The position numbers and the translations under genes are program-made. From contig VZSF01001145.1 of assembly GCA_013398295.1 (NCBI GenBank), positions 1,204,146 through 1,268,145 of the forward strand: DNA of 64,000 nucleotides, read 5' to 3'. Under the pieces are notes generated by a model. That model was not told where the DNA came from. It searched no databases and saw only the letters and a program-made list of their open reading frames with translations. This DNA is from Chionis minor. Lineage: Eukaryota > Chordata > Aves > Charadriiformes > Chionididae. This document shows positions 24,236 to 36,200 of this stretch, piece after piece (the first letter of the stretch is position 1; every line of letters starts with the position of its first letter).

Positions 24236-26201
24236 TTCCTGTTCCTGGCTCCCACTTCCACTCAGTGTCTGCCAGGGCACTGGGAAACCACCCTCCTATG
24301 TGCACTGCTTCTTGATGATTTGGACTTTATGCTGGGGAACAGGAGTCTCAGGGCTCCTGCAGCAAAAGTCCTTCTCTGCCTCCACCAGTCTGAACTAAAA
24401 CTTTGATTTAAGCTCTGAACTCTGAAAAGGACTTTAGAGCTGGAGGACTCTGTGGGGAGATGCACTTTGCTGTAGCCCAGGACAGGGTACGTGGCAGCCT
24501 TGTGGAGGTCTGAGAATATCTTCATGTACCTTGCCTCTATCTCCAACCTTGCTCTCCTTATCTATCCCACCAGTGACTCCTGAGACCTTGTGAAGCCTTT
24601 GATTTCGCCTCGGTACTTTGGAAAGCTGGGACTGGACTCTATGCTATGATTTTCTTAGCCCAAATGTGAAAAGCTACAAGCCAGGGGTTTTGCTGATTCA
24701 GTCACGGATTTCTGGAATGCAGGTCCAGTTGGACACTCCCTAGCCATTTTTCAAAGAGCTTAGTCACAAGCTTACCAATCACAGATCCCCAGGTGGGTTT
24801 CCCTCTCTCTCAACCCGTATTATTGCTTCGGTCATCCATATTTCCACCTGGGAACTTGGTCTGCTTCTCACTTTTCACATCTTTGGTCTGATGATTTTTA
24901 AACTTGAGGAAGAAAGGTTTCTTCAGCAGGCCACATGGCTGCATTGCTTTGAAAGGTTGGATGGGATAAGTCTTTGTCCCCCTTGGTTTTCAGCAAGTTT
25001 TCATTGTGCTGTGTTACTAAGACAGCACTGAGATGAAATGCAGCACATTTCCCAGCTTTTTCTCATTTTCAAACAGCCGTGGCAGTATCCTGGAGGCTGG
25101 CTGCCTCCAAGCTGTAACTTCCAAGCTGTAGACATGCAAGCGCCACTCCATATTGGTTTAGATTAGATATGCCATTATCAGAGCCTTGATAAGACTGGCC
25201 AAAGCGGCAGCTTGTACAGAGCTTTGCCACTTGACAAAGCTTTATGTTAATGCTGAAATTCAAAGTAGGGCACCCCTCAGCCATTGACATCTTGTTACAA
25301 AGGTTCCAAAGGGAGCAAAGGCTCAGTATTGCTTCTCCAAGGGCAAGGCAGCAGTTTCCCTGATAGCATGAGGCCTACCACTGCTTCAGCTTTTCTTGCT
25401 GATGATCACCTGGGGAGCAGAGCTTACAGAAGAGCTGGCCTTTGCTGTTAGAGTCATGTCTTATTGCCCGAATAAAGCTGCTGGCTGTGCCACTCATCTC
25501 CCAGTCTCTCGTCTCAAACATCTGCGGTGCAGTGCCATTGCCTCTCTCCAGGCACAGGGACCCCTGCCCTCACCCTCAGAGGGCATGTATTGCCCTTGCG
25601 GCTTGGCCTTTGGTGGGATGAGGCTATCCTTCATCCCACCTCCCAGCTCATGGAGTCAGGGGACAAAGGCTGAAAATGGTCCTTGTCGCTCATGGAGCTA
25701 GTTTGTGTGAGGCCAGGGAAAGAAACTGTTGGGAATTAAGTGGAGCCATTAGCACGTAATGTTCCGAAAGGAGAGAGGTGTGGAGGAGTCCGCCAAAGCA
25801 GAGACAGTGAAAATTTAACCAATGCAAATGTGTTTTGTCTCACCTGACCACGTTTGCTGTGCAGATTATTTCATCTGATCCAGGCACATACAGAGCCCCC
25901 GAGACACAGTGGGGATACACAAACCTTTGTCTGACCAAGTGGAGACTTGTACGTTGGGATGCAAAGAGCGGCAGCCTCCAAGTACCTACAGGCGGTGAGA
26001 TGAACTCCAGTCCTGGAGGGGCACGTGGCTGTCGCTTTGGGCCTGTGCTCACCTCTCCAGCTGGCCCATGCTCTTCTTGATTCCAATTTATCAAAAACAG
26101 TGGTTTGCTTAATGACTGCTCACAGTGGGTTGCAGTCAAGGAGAGGTACTCAGGCCCATACAGGCATTAGCAGGAGCCCGTCGTCTGCATGCCCTACAAT
26201 T

Positions 26202-26765
26202 TATAGAATCATAGAATGGTCCATGTTCTTCTTATGTTGTGGGCCTTAGAACTGGACACAGTATTCCAGGTGAGGGTCTCACAAGATCGAAGTACAGGGA
26301 CAGAATCGCCTCCCTTGACCTGCTGGTCACGCTTCTTTTGATGCAGCCCAGGATACAGTTGGCTTTCTGGGCTGCAAGCTCACATTGCTGGCTCATGTTG
26401 AGCTTCTCATCCACCAACACCCTGAAGTCCTTCTTGGCAGCAGTGCTTTCAATCCATTCTCTGCCCAGCCTGTACTTGTGCATGGGATTGTCCTGACCCA
26501 AGCGCAGGACCTTGCGCTTGGCCTTCTTGAACTTCATAAGGTTGGCACGGGCCCACCTCTCAAGCCTGTCCAGGTCCTTCTGGATGGCATCCCTTCCCTC
26601 CAGTGTGTCGACCACGCCACACGGCTTGGTGTCCCTGGCAAACTTGCAGAGGGTGCACTCAATCCCCACATCCATATCACCAGCAAAGATCTTGAATAAT
26701 ACCAGTCCCAGTACTGACCCCTGAGGAAGACCACTCATCACTGCTTGCTACTTGGACATCATTTG
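26202..26765 (-). mobile_element. CR1 LINE fragment: RT coding end plus 3' tail, internally deleted
   Basis: Read on the minus strand this is the C-terminal part of CR1 ORF2, running to the terminal repeat whose complement, tatagaatcatagaatgg, is at 26203-26220. The usual few hundred bases of CR1 3' UTR before the terminal repeat are missing, so the element is deleted internally as well as 5'-truncated. Confidence 0.92.
26232..26741 (-). pseudogene. CR1 reverse transcriptase fragment (169 codons)
   Basis: The frame opens MMSGLPQGSVLG, an RT palm motif, and carries phrases typical of CR1 such as LDRLERWARANLMKF and EKLNMSQQCELAAQKAN. The catalytic FADD-type motif reads FARD (residues 34-37), so one catalytic aspartate is lost. 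The last dozen residues leave the family pattern, as expected after a frameshift. It lacks the endonuclease and most of the RT, so it cannot act on its own. Confidence 0.85.
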
Positions 26766-28599
26766 CATGTGAGTCCCATCTTACCACACACACGCACTAT
26801 ATGAATGTCCCGTTCCCCGAAATGGCTTTTCATAAATGTAATAACAATGTCAAAACAATTGATTTGGTGTCCCACACCCATAATAACTAATGGAGCCTCA
26901 GGCTCTGGGGTGACCATCACCCTGGTATCTTCACCAGTCCAGAGTGAAAGTGCAGATGTGCTGTGCCAAGGACCAGTGTTCCTGTCTCTCTCTGAGCCAA
27001 ACATATAACCACAGTTTGTATTTAAAATAAATGAAAGTCCAAACAAAAGCCCCTAAGATGACCTTCCTTGGCAGGTGGTACTCCTAGGCCAGGGAAAGCA
27101 ATGACACAAGAGTGATGCACAAACAAGGTGCTTGGTGCTGAGGCACGACGCTGCTGCAAGGAGGGCAGAGTGAGAGGTTGCATGGGGTCTGAGAGCACCT
27201 GGCTTTTTACCAGGGTCATGGCCAGAGAGATGCTCCACTGGAAATGACCACAGTGCCAGCAAGACCAGAGCTGTGGATGAAGTCCAAGATTGCCTGTGTG
27301 CATGTATGGCTTGGTGCTGCTGTCACCAAGTCAAAGCACCTCCCTGAGCACAGGTATCCCCATTTTATACATGATGTGGCGCACAGAGACTAAGTGACTT
27401 TCCCTAAGTCACCTGGAAAAGCTGATAAAACCAACATGCTATAGCTGCCCAGCCTCCAGAGTGTCTTCCTTGTCAAGTAACTGGTGGGCAGCCATAGAGC
27501 CCATATCCTATGGGACTGCAGATTTTCAGATAAAATTTGGCCCTGGCGTTAAATATAATCTTTAGCATAGTAGGACCAGATTGCACAACCCTCTTCAGGT
27601 AACAGTGTCTTCAACGTCCCACCGCGGGAGCCAGCATTGCATAACCCCATTCTTGTGCTTCCTTTCTGCTCTGCCTTTACAAGTGGGTCCTGCACTTTGG
27701 TCTACAAGACCCAAACCACAACACAGATGTCCTTGAGCCTGTTGTGAAACACCTTGCGGTGAGGAAAGAGCGTCGCACCCAGTCATGGGGAAAGGACCGA
27801 CGTGCTGGCAGCTCCTTGCTCTGCAAAATCACCAGAGGTGGAGGTGGAAAAGTATGTGTGTGCACATTTGTAGGTGAGAAGAGGAGTTGACCCATGTGGA
27901 AGTCCTGCCTCATGTCAGTTGAGATACCTGCAATTTATATATCAGATTTAGAAAGAGGGAAGAAGAGCCACACTTGCCTTAACAAAGGTGCAGCTTCATG
28001 GACTTTCATTCATTTACAATTTACATTTCTGCCTTATGTTTCCTTGACGTGAGGCTAGAAAAAATTATTATGGTTGTGCACCTGCCTGTGCAGCTGCAGA
28101 CACTTTCTGCAAGCTTCCTAGCCTCCTTCTTGTGGTGGGACCCTGAACCTCACTGACATGTGGGTCTGCCTTTCAGAAAGGCAGAACTAAAATAGTTTGA
28201 TTCCTGGCCAAAACCTAAAAGTTTTTTACCTGGAATTTCCCCGTTTTCTCTGTGAAAGTCCACGCTTCTGCGCATCAGAGGGGAGGGGGACACATAACTC
28301 TATCCACCCCCAGTGACAAGCTTATATATTTTTTCTTGGACAACATAACATGCTTCTGACTGGGATGTACTCTGTACGGGGTAGTAAGTGGCATTGCAAA
28401 ACCCCAAACCACGACACCACCCAGTTACTGGACCTGCCTGGCGCTGCTTGGGTGACTTACAGCTCCAAAAACTTTCGTTTGTGCACAGTCTGCGGGCAGC
28501 AGCCAGCTCATGGGCAGAGACAGGACCGGGAGACAGGGGGGAGATTTTTATGCTTTCCAGGTTTATGTCATTTTTAAAAAAATTTAATTTGGCGCGTTC

Positions 28600-29450
28600 T
28601 GGTCCTGCTTGTGAGTTGGAGTCTCTCCATGCGCCCCTTGCCGAGTCTCTCCCTGGGGATAGGCTCCAGAGACCCCGGAGGAGGGACTGGGACGGAAGGA
28701 GGATGATAAAACCCCGGGATGGACCTCAGGGAGAAGATGGGGTGAACACGAACAACCTCTTTCCTACCTCCATGAGCCCTTGTGCTGGCTCAGGCCATCC
28801 GCCTTCGTAGCTTGCCATCCTGCTGCAGGACATTGCCCCTGCCTCCTCTTCCTCGGCTCCAAAATGGGGGGTTTCTGAGAGGTTTTTCCTGGCTGTTGCT
28901 TGAAATCCTAGCGGGATGTCTGGGTGTCCATGGCCCAAAAAGCGGAGGGACCTGTACGAGGGTGGGAAAGGCTGGGTGCAAGCAGAGCAAGGCTCCCCCG
29001 GGGCTGCGTTCGGGCATCGCCTCCGCGGATGCAAGGCGTTGCCGCCATCTAGTGACACTGGTGGCTCTGGCACAGCCCGTGGTCCCCAGCGCTCCTGGGC
29101 CTGGGGATGTTCTCCTGGGGGTGTGGAAAGGGGACCCGAACCCAACACCTTGCTTGTGCTTAGGACATATAGAGGGTCCCATCGGTGGAGCCGACAGAAA
29201 GCTGCTCGGCAAACATGAAGCTGAGAGCGTTGCCGTGCTTCCCTTCGGGTGCTGCAACCCCCACTGGGGTGGAACCGGAAGTTTTGGGGGGCCGGCACAG
29301 GAAAAAAGTTGGCTTCTCACTGCTGCATGTGCCCTTCTGCTTCCTTGGACCTTGTCACACTTTGGGATGCCTTTGGTGGGTGGAGAGGCTGAGGAAATTC
29401 TGTCCGGAGGGTTGAAAACGGATGTAGTACAAAAAAAAGTTGGGAAAGTC
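28600..29450. other. GC-rich segment with overlapping open frames on both strands
   Basis: CpG-containing, GC-rich sequence with open frames of 223 codons (+, 28782-29453), 190 codons (-, 28726-29298) and 176 codons (-, 28790-29320). The overlap on both strands is what GC-rich, stop-poor DNA produces, and the translations are low-complexity in Gly, Pro and Ser with no motif I know. I read it as regulatory or neutral rather than coding. A CTCF-like motif lies inside it. Confidence 0.4.
29042..29055 (-). promoter_or_regulatory. CTCF-like core motif
   Basis: On the minus strand TCACTAGATGGCGG matches the CTCF core consensus CCASYAGRKGGCRS at 13 of 14 positions, differing only at the first base. 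Confidence 0.5.
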
Positions 29451-31917
29451 TGACAGCAGCCTTAGCTGGGGTTTGCACGTACAGCTGATTTCTTATAGGT
29501 GAGTCCAAAGAGCATGAACTGCTCAAAACTGACAAGGTCCAAAGTGGAAATGCAAATCCCAGCAGGAATATGGGGCACCAGGCAAAACCAGATTAATTAG
29601 AAGCTGTTACGTTTTCCAGCTCTTGGTCTGTTCCTGCATTAGATAAGCCCCAGTGGGCCGACGCGCAGCAGCACGGGCACACTCTTCCCCTCCTTTCTTT
29701 TGAAATTCAAAATCATATTAAAGAAATGGCATTCTAAACATGAAGCTGGCAGAGCATGGGAAAAGCCTTCCCAATAATTGTCACTGTCACCACCCTGGTG
29801 CCTGTCCCCCATGCTCTGTGCTCACCTGTGGCTGCCACATAAGCAGTCCCTGCCATCACAGCATTAACCGACACTCTCATTAGCGAGGGCTATCACTACT
29901 GATAGGCCCAGGGCATAGATAAAGCTGTGGCAAAGACCTTGCTGTTATTTCTGTCTCCAAACGCAGAACAGTGGGTGTCCTGGTACAACCCTTTTTTTTT
30001 ATTTTTTTTGTGTGTGTGGTTCTTGCATGCAGCCTGGAGGGATGTAATGTTGAAGGGATCATCAGTCTCATTGTAAGCTCTTCAATTAAAAAGTAAATAT
30101 ATTTAGATGAATCAGTGACATTATCTCACACAGCTAGTGCACACTTTAAAAGTATTAGATGTACAGAGAGTAAATGCCCGGAGGCATAAAGTCCCATGGT
30201 GGTGGGAGTAGGTGCAGTCCTATCAGAGTGTGCCTGGTGACCCTTGTGGAGATGCTCGGAAGTACATTGGTGGTATTACATTATTACATTGGTAATAAAA
30301 ACTATCAGCTTGTGCAGCTTTTCCTGGGGATTTGATACTTTCCTCATTCTAGCCTAAATTTGAACTAGACTCAAAGTGTGTTCTACCTCTGCATGAGCAG
30401 AGACTGCTGCAAGGAATGAAAATCCCTAATTCACCTCAGCATCTTGTCATGGGATAGGTTAGGGTAGACGAGGTGAATCATGTATCCTGCAGCCGTTAGT
30501 ATTTTCTTTATTTCTATTACTTCACTGTTTTCTCCAGAGATGCTACTTGAAGTTTTTTGCATCAGCTACCACTGGAGCACAATAGGGAAAAAAACCTTTC
30601 AGAGGTGGTAAATGAGGAAGGGACTAATAACTAACCCTACTGGGAATTAAAGGATCATTTACCTCCCAAAAATACACAGGGTATTAAAAACATATTGATA
30701 TGAGAACATCATCTCTTTACACCACTTGCCCAAGGTGGGATCTGCCCTGCACATCGGGGCCAGCTGATGCCCTGAAAACAGAGGTGACCCTGGAGGCTTT
30801 TGGTGTCTCCAGGGGTGGGCCTGGGGAGGTTACACCACCAATTTAAGCCCAAGCCATCCCCGAAGAGCAAGATCCTGCCCTGCTGCCTGTCTTTTCCAGC
30901 GCCTTGTGAAAGGACCTGGATGCACATTTGGGATGGGGACGAATGTCCATTATGGGGTCAACAGCCCACTACACATCAGTGTGCCATAAGGACCCAGTGG
31001 CTGCAGGTATGGACAGGACCTTGGCACCACAGCAGGTTTGGGTGGCTCAGGCTTCACCTTTGCAACATCATGAGGAATACTGGGCACAGAGATGTCCCTA
31101 TGGTGTGAAGTTGCAGGCTGGTTGGGTGATACAATTTAAATAATTATAAATAAGTAGATCTCTTTCTAGCTGATTTCCTAGAGGTACTCAGAAAATGGAG
31201 ACTATTAACACTCCTCTGGCCCACTGGGTAAGCTCAGATATATTATTACAAAGCTGCTGTTTGCTTCCTGCTCTGCTGCAGCTGCCCTGTTTGACCTTGA
31301 GCAACACCATCACGGGCAACTTTGCCCAGAGACTGAAATTTAGTTTCTGCCTCCCGCTGAGGAGCTTGCAGAAACAGTCCTTTTTGACTGATGGGTGTAG
31401 AAAAGCCCACTTCCACGTCGCTGCTCAGAGCAAGGACTGGACCACTCTCCCCTGGAGACTTTTCTCAAGTCTCCAGTTACTGACCAGAGTTAAAGAGGCA
31501 ACGCACGTTGGGTTGGACTCCGATGCTTTGGCAGGTGATGTGTCCCTTACTGCAGGCGTGGGGTTCTGACTCATGTTGGGCTCTTATCAGCCATCCTTTG
31601 TACCTCTGCACCTTGCCTTCCTGGGCTGAAGTCCCCAGGCATGCTCCAGCAGCACACGCTGCACTGCACCCTGGGTACACCCAGCCAGCGGTCCTGTGCT
31701 GACCTTGCCCTTCAAAAAACACTTATTCATTATTAAATGGAAAAGTAAGGAAAGGGATGTACAGCCCTTGCCTGCAAAGGAGAACTGAGTTCTTTTGCAC
31801 GGCCCCGCACATGTCCCGTCTCTCTCCCCGTGCCTCCGTTTCCCTGTTGGCAGGACAGGGCTGTTATGACATCCCAGTCTTGCAGGCTGAACACTTGGCT
31901 TTGCACAGTTGAATTGT

Positions 31918-32110
31918 GGACTGATTTTGGTTGGAAGTGACCTCTGGAGGTTTCTGACCTAAACCCTGCTTTAAGCAGGCTCAATCTCAAATTTATATCC
32001 AACCTCACAGTTAAATCTGATGGCTCAGTGCTTCCCCAGTTGAATTTTGAGTTTCTCTGGGGTCATACTGGAGACAATAAGTTCTCCAAGCCCCACACTT
32101 GATCACTGTC
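31918..32110 (-). mobile_element. Old CR1 3' UTR fragment
   Basis: The plus strand shows the CR1 complement pattern: gttggaagtgacctctggag, ccctgctttaagcaggctca, and then the ...gttgaattttgagtttctc... part. The terminal repeat itself is not preserved. Confidence 0.75.
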
Positions 32111-32249
32111 ATGGTTAAAAGCCATCTCCTAATATCTAACTAGATTTCTCCCTAGCTGCACCTCGTGCCTGCTGCCCCTTGCCCTGCTGCCCAGCACCAC
32201 CAGGAACAGCTCGACTCCATCTTTCCCACATATTCCCATTCCCAGGCTT

Positions 32250-32570
32250 GGCGCAGGGCATCCACGTCCACCGGCTGCGCCGCGACAAGGGGAACCTTGG
32301 CGAGTTGCAACGGGGAGAGGTTTTCCGTGAGCACAAGTGCAAAGGGTGGCGGGGTTGCGAGCGGTGGGGACGGCGAGTTGCTCAGCCACTTTCTTGCCTC
32401 TGCGTGAGCTCAAGCAGCTCGCAGCCGTGCCACGCTGTGCCGTGCCGTGCCTCAGGTGGGAATGGCTGCGGGGCTTCACGGGATCGGGGTGAGAGGGGGC
32501 CTCTCCCGGCACTGCCTGCGGCTGCTGGGACGGATTTGCAGGAAGCCAGCAGATTTAGCTCAGCCCTTTC
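32250..32570. promoter_or_regulatory. CpG-rich segment, candidate THNSL2 promoter
   Basis: I count roughly 27 CpG dinucleotides in about 320 bp, well above the surrounding DNA. It lies about 0.4-0.7 kb upstream of the acceptor feeding the first coding exon of THNSL2. CpG-rich, TATA-less promoters are usual for broadly expressed metabolic genes. The exact transcription start and the first exon donor cannot be assigned. Confidence 0.4.
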
Positions 32571-32645
32571 TGCACGGAGTTAAATCCTGTCCTTAGTTTA
32601 ACCCCTTTGAACAAAAGCAGTCTGCTTGAAAACTTACTTATTGCC

Positions 32646-32691
32646 TTTTTTTTTTTTTTTTTTTTNNCCTTTTTTTTTTTTTTTTTTTTTT
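32646..32691. repeat. Poly-T run interrupted by a two-base gap
   Basis: Twenty T, then NN at 32666-32667, then CC, then more than twenty T. The undetermined bases inside a homopolymer suggest a joined or collapsed assembly point, so the true length here is unknown. Confidence 0.9.
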
Positions 32692-32994
32692 AATTTTAAA
32701 ACTCCAGTGTTTGCAAATAGCCTGCAGGGGACATGACGTGCTTGCGCAGTGACATCTGCGCTATCAGGGCTTTTCCTCAGGCTGGGAAGTGTCTCCGGGG
32801 CAGGGTGGGAAGGGCGCAGGGGACGCGGGACAAAGAGGCTCCAGCCACCTCTGTGCAAATCTTGGGCAGGTTTCCACCACCCACAAAATGCTGAGTGTCC
32901 ATATGGGAAGTTTTGGGGGCAGTCAGCGGGGCTGTTCCCAGTTGGGGGGATGCTCTGCGGCCCTGGCAGTGTCTGCAGTGCTTCCACAGGACCC

Positions 32995-33217
32995 ATGGAG
33001 TATGTCAGCACGCGGGGAGGCGCAGGGGCCGTTGACTTCGAGGGAGCCCTCTTCTCCGGCTATGCACCCGACGGGGGCCTCTTCATGCCCCAGAGCATCC
33101 CCTCGCTGGACGGGGACACCCTGCGGAGGTGGAGCTGCCTCTCCTACCAGGAGCTGGTGAAGGAGCTGTGCTCCCTTTTCATCACGGCCGAGCTGGTTCC
33201 ACGGAGCACGCTCAACG
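32995..33217 (+). CDS. THNSL2: THNSL2 first coding exon
   Basis: The exon begins at 32990, after acceptor cttccacag, with five untranslated bases gaccc and then ATG. It encodes [28 protein letters not shown] and on to STLN, ending in phase 1 at donor gtgagc. The frame is open upstream to 32749, but that part precedes the splice acceptor and is read as non-exonic. Confidence 0.95.
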
Positions 33218-36200
33218 GTGAGCCTCAACCGTGCAGGGAGCTGCTTGCAGGGATGTGCATGAGGATTTTGGGGTGTTCAGATGCATCTACCTGCCTTTGA
33301 CCCATCTTCTTCGCAAGCCCCAGAGGACAGAGCCTGTTGCACCATTGCCTGCACTTTTCTGTACCGTCTTCCCTGTCACCTTGCTGGGGCTTATTACCTT
33401 CTGGATAAGGCGTCCCCTGTGTGCAAATAGGGGTTGTGGTGACTGCAATAGCAATGGCTGATGGTCCTGCTTACTGCTCCAGACCTGCCCTCCCACCAGG
33501 GCTTTCTGCTGCTCCACACTGTCATTGAGGTCCAATTTTTTAATGTTTTTAACATTTAACAGCTATCACTTCCACTAGAGGGCAGCTACAACCACTATCT
33601 CACCAGCACATTATGATAAAATTTGAGTTTCCTGTATTTAATATTTTAAGTTTGATCTGGTTGTGTCAGGTGTCCCCTGGGGTCTCTCACCATAGAGCTA
33701 TCAAAGACAATAAAGTGGGCTGGTTTACTCCTAGTAACTAAAATAACTTGTTGGATATCTGTCATGTTTCCAGCAACTCAGAGTCTTTGGTTGTGCAGAA
33801 AGCTTTCCAGGAGCACGAAAAGCACAGACGCAGGAAGCCCTGGGTCAGAAAAATACTCCTTTACCCAATCTAACAGCTCCTTTAACCATTTTCCCTCTAG
33901 AACTGATCGACAGGGCCTTCAGCAGGTTCAGACACAAGGACATCGTCCATCTGTCCACGCTGAAAAATGGGCTGAATGTTTTGGAGCTGTGGCACGGAGT
34001 TACATATGCTTTTAAGGATCTGTCCTTGTCCTGCACAGGGCAGTTTTTACAGTACTTCTTGGAGAAAAAGCAGAAGCATGTCACTATTCTGGTGGGTGAG
34101 TATGCGTCTTGGTGGGAGGTAAAACTTCTGGGCAGGTTTTTCCCTTGAGAGCCATCATCCCATGACCCTCCCCATTGATGTCCTGGGGTGGTATTGACTT
34201 GTGGGTGGCTGGTGAGTGATCTCTGGGCAACACCAGTGTGGCTGCTCTAGCCAAAAACATCTCACAGAACATTTCTTCATCTTTTTCTTAAACTTCAATG
34301 ATGCAGGTTTGACTGACGTATCAATTTTTGGCTTTTCTTGATTCTCCCTCACTTTGAAACAGGGACTTCAGGGGACACGGGGAGCTCAGCCATCGAGAGC
34401 GTGAGAGGGCAGAAGAACATGGACATCTTTGTTCTTCTGCCCAAGGGGTTCTGCACCCAGATACAGGAACTTCAGATGACCACCGTCATTGAAGACAACG
34501 TCCATGTCTTTGCTGGTTGGCATTAGTGTTGGACTGTCCACGTTATGGCCCTTCTCTGTCAAAACTGTGACCCTAAAAGTCTCAGGGGACTGCTGTTTTA
34601 GCAGCTGCAGCCAGCTGGGTCATTGCCATCATGGCCACTATACCCAGATGTCTGGCTAACAGGAGCCTGTAGCAGACATCCCCACTTTGATGAAAAGTGG
34701 TGCAAGGCTTCCTTTTCACCTGGCCACAGATCGGAGCTGCCTCCATGCATGTGGTTGGTGTTTAGCTGCACTGAATTCAGTGCCATTTCTTGGCACTAAA
34801 GGATCAAGAGTGGCCCCTTCCCTCTGTTCCCTAACCTTCATGGATCATCCATACCCTACCCCCATGCCATCCCCATGGTGGGGATCACCACAGAGTGCTG
34901 GAGCTGTCCCGTGGATGTGTCTGCTCAGCCAAGTCTCACCTTGGCATCTCACAGGGAATACAGACATTTGCCTTCCTGGCAAATATATGCTTGACATAAA
35001 CAAGAGCACAGAGTGCAATGTCCGTAGAAACCACCTTGCATCCGCGAGGTGCTACTCAACCACTGGTTTGTACAGCCGCCGAGGCAGGTGGGCAGCTCTG
35101 GACGCCCCTGGCTGCAGGAAAACCCAGGGCTTGAGACTGACCCTATTACTGAGCAAAACACCTTGTGCCTGATGCGCTGATGTTGGCAGATCTAATCTTT
35201 CCTTTCTCCTTTTGACAGCTCATGGGAACAGTGATGAAATTGATGAGCCAATCAAGGAACTGTTCGCTGATGTTGATTTTGCCAGGAAGTACAATCTGAT
35301 GAGCTTGAATTCGGTCAATTGGTCCAGGATTATGGTGCAGATTGCTCACCACTTCTATGCTTACTTTCAGTGTGCCCCGTCCCTGGATACCACCCCGCTG
35401 CCAGTGGTGGAAATTGTTGTGCCAACAGGAGGAGCAGGAAATATCGCAGGTGAAGGGAAAAAAGATAGGTTAGATATGGAAGAGTGAGGGTTCTGTGACC
35501 TATGGACTAAAAGCACTTTGCAGATGCTGGGTATTGCTATTTATTAAAACACCCACTCTCTGGTAGGATTTCTTCAGAACCACTTATATTTTATTAGTCA
35601 TGTGTGGTTATTACTCATTTAGGTGTCACTGATGCAAGGTGCAGAAAATCCCAAACCACCCCTTGATGATGACCGTAGCTATCTTGAGAATGGGCACATT
35701 AGAAGAAGACAGAATATGTTTGATCCAGAAAAGAGGGAAAATACCGTGGCTCCGATTTCCTAAGTGAGACATTAACAAGAGGTGTGGAGTCCTGCCTGGT
35801 CCTATTCTGGTTTGCATGGTAGTGTGCAGTCAAGAGAACCACTCTTAATTGCATAACCTGGCCTTCTAAATGTGAGTCCTTGATTGCCTCCATCCCAAAA
35901 CAGTCTTATGAAAGCAATAAAGGATTCAACACACTCAACTGCATTCACTGTATTTCCCGGCTGCCCATCTGAGGCAACATTAACAAGCTGAAAGAGCCCA
36001 AAATTTTCACCTCTCTTGCTTGAATGGTAGTCACCTGACCTCTTGGTCCCCTGCCCATCCATCTTTAAACATCAGGGTGCCCAAGGATCAGTGTTCGATG
36101 GCAGGTGGAGCATTGCATCCCTGGATTTTTTAATCTGGTGCTCTACCAAAACATTAAAGACAGGTATCTCAGAGTCCATTAGGGAACGTTATTTGCATCT

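Larger units (their letters stand above)
20870..32989. other. FABP1-THNSL2 shared upstream intergenic region
   Basis: About 12 kb between two divergent genes. It contains CR1 fragments near 23.9, 26.2 and 31.9 kb, a GC-rich part at 28.6-29.4 kb, a CpG-rich part at 32.25-32.57 kb and a poly-T run with two undetermined bases. A non-coding first exon of THNSL2 should lie here but cannot be placed by eye. Open frames in the interval show no family motifs apart from the CR1 one. Confidence 0.65.

Noticed and set aside
28726..29453. Long open frames of 176-223 codons on both strands
   Set aside because: They overlap on opposite strands in GC-rich DNA, have low-complexity translations and no motif; treated as stop-poor sequence, not genes.
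32749..32994. In-frame extension of THNSL2 upstream of MEYV
   Set aside because: The splice acceptor at 32981-32989 and the family N-terminus fit translation starting at 32995; the upstream part does not resemble THNSL2.
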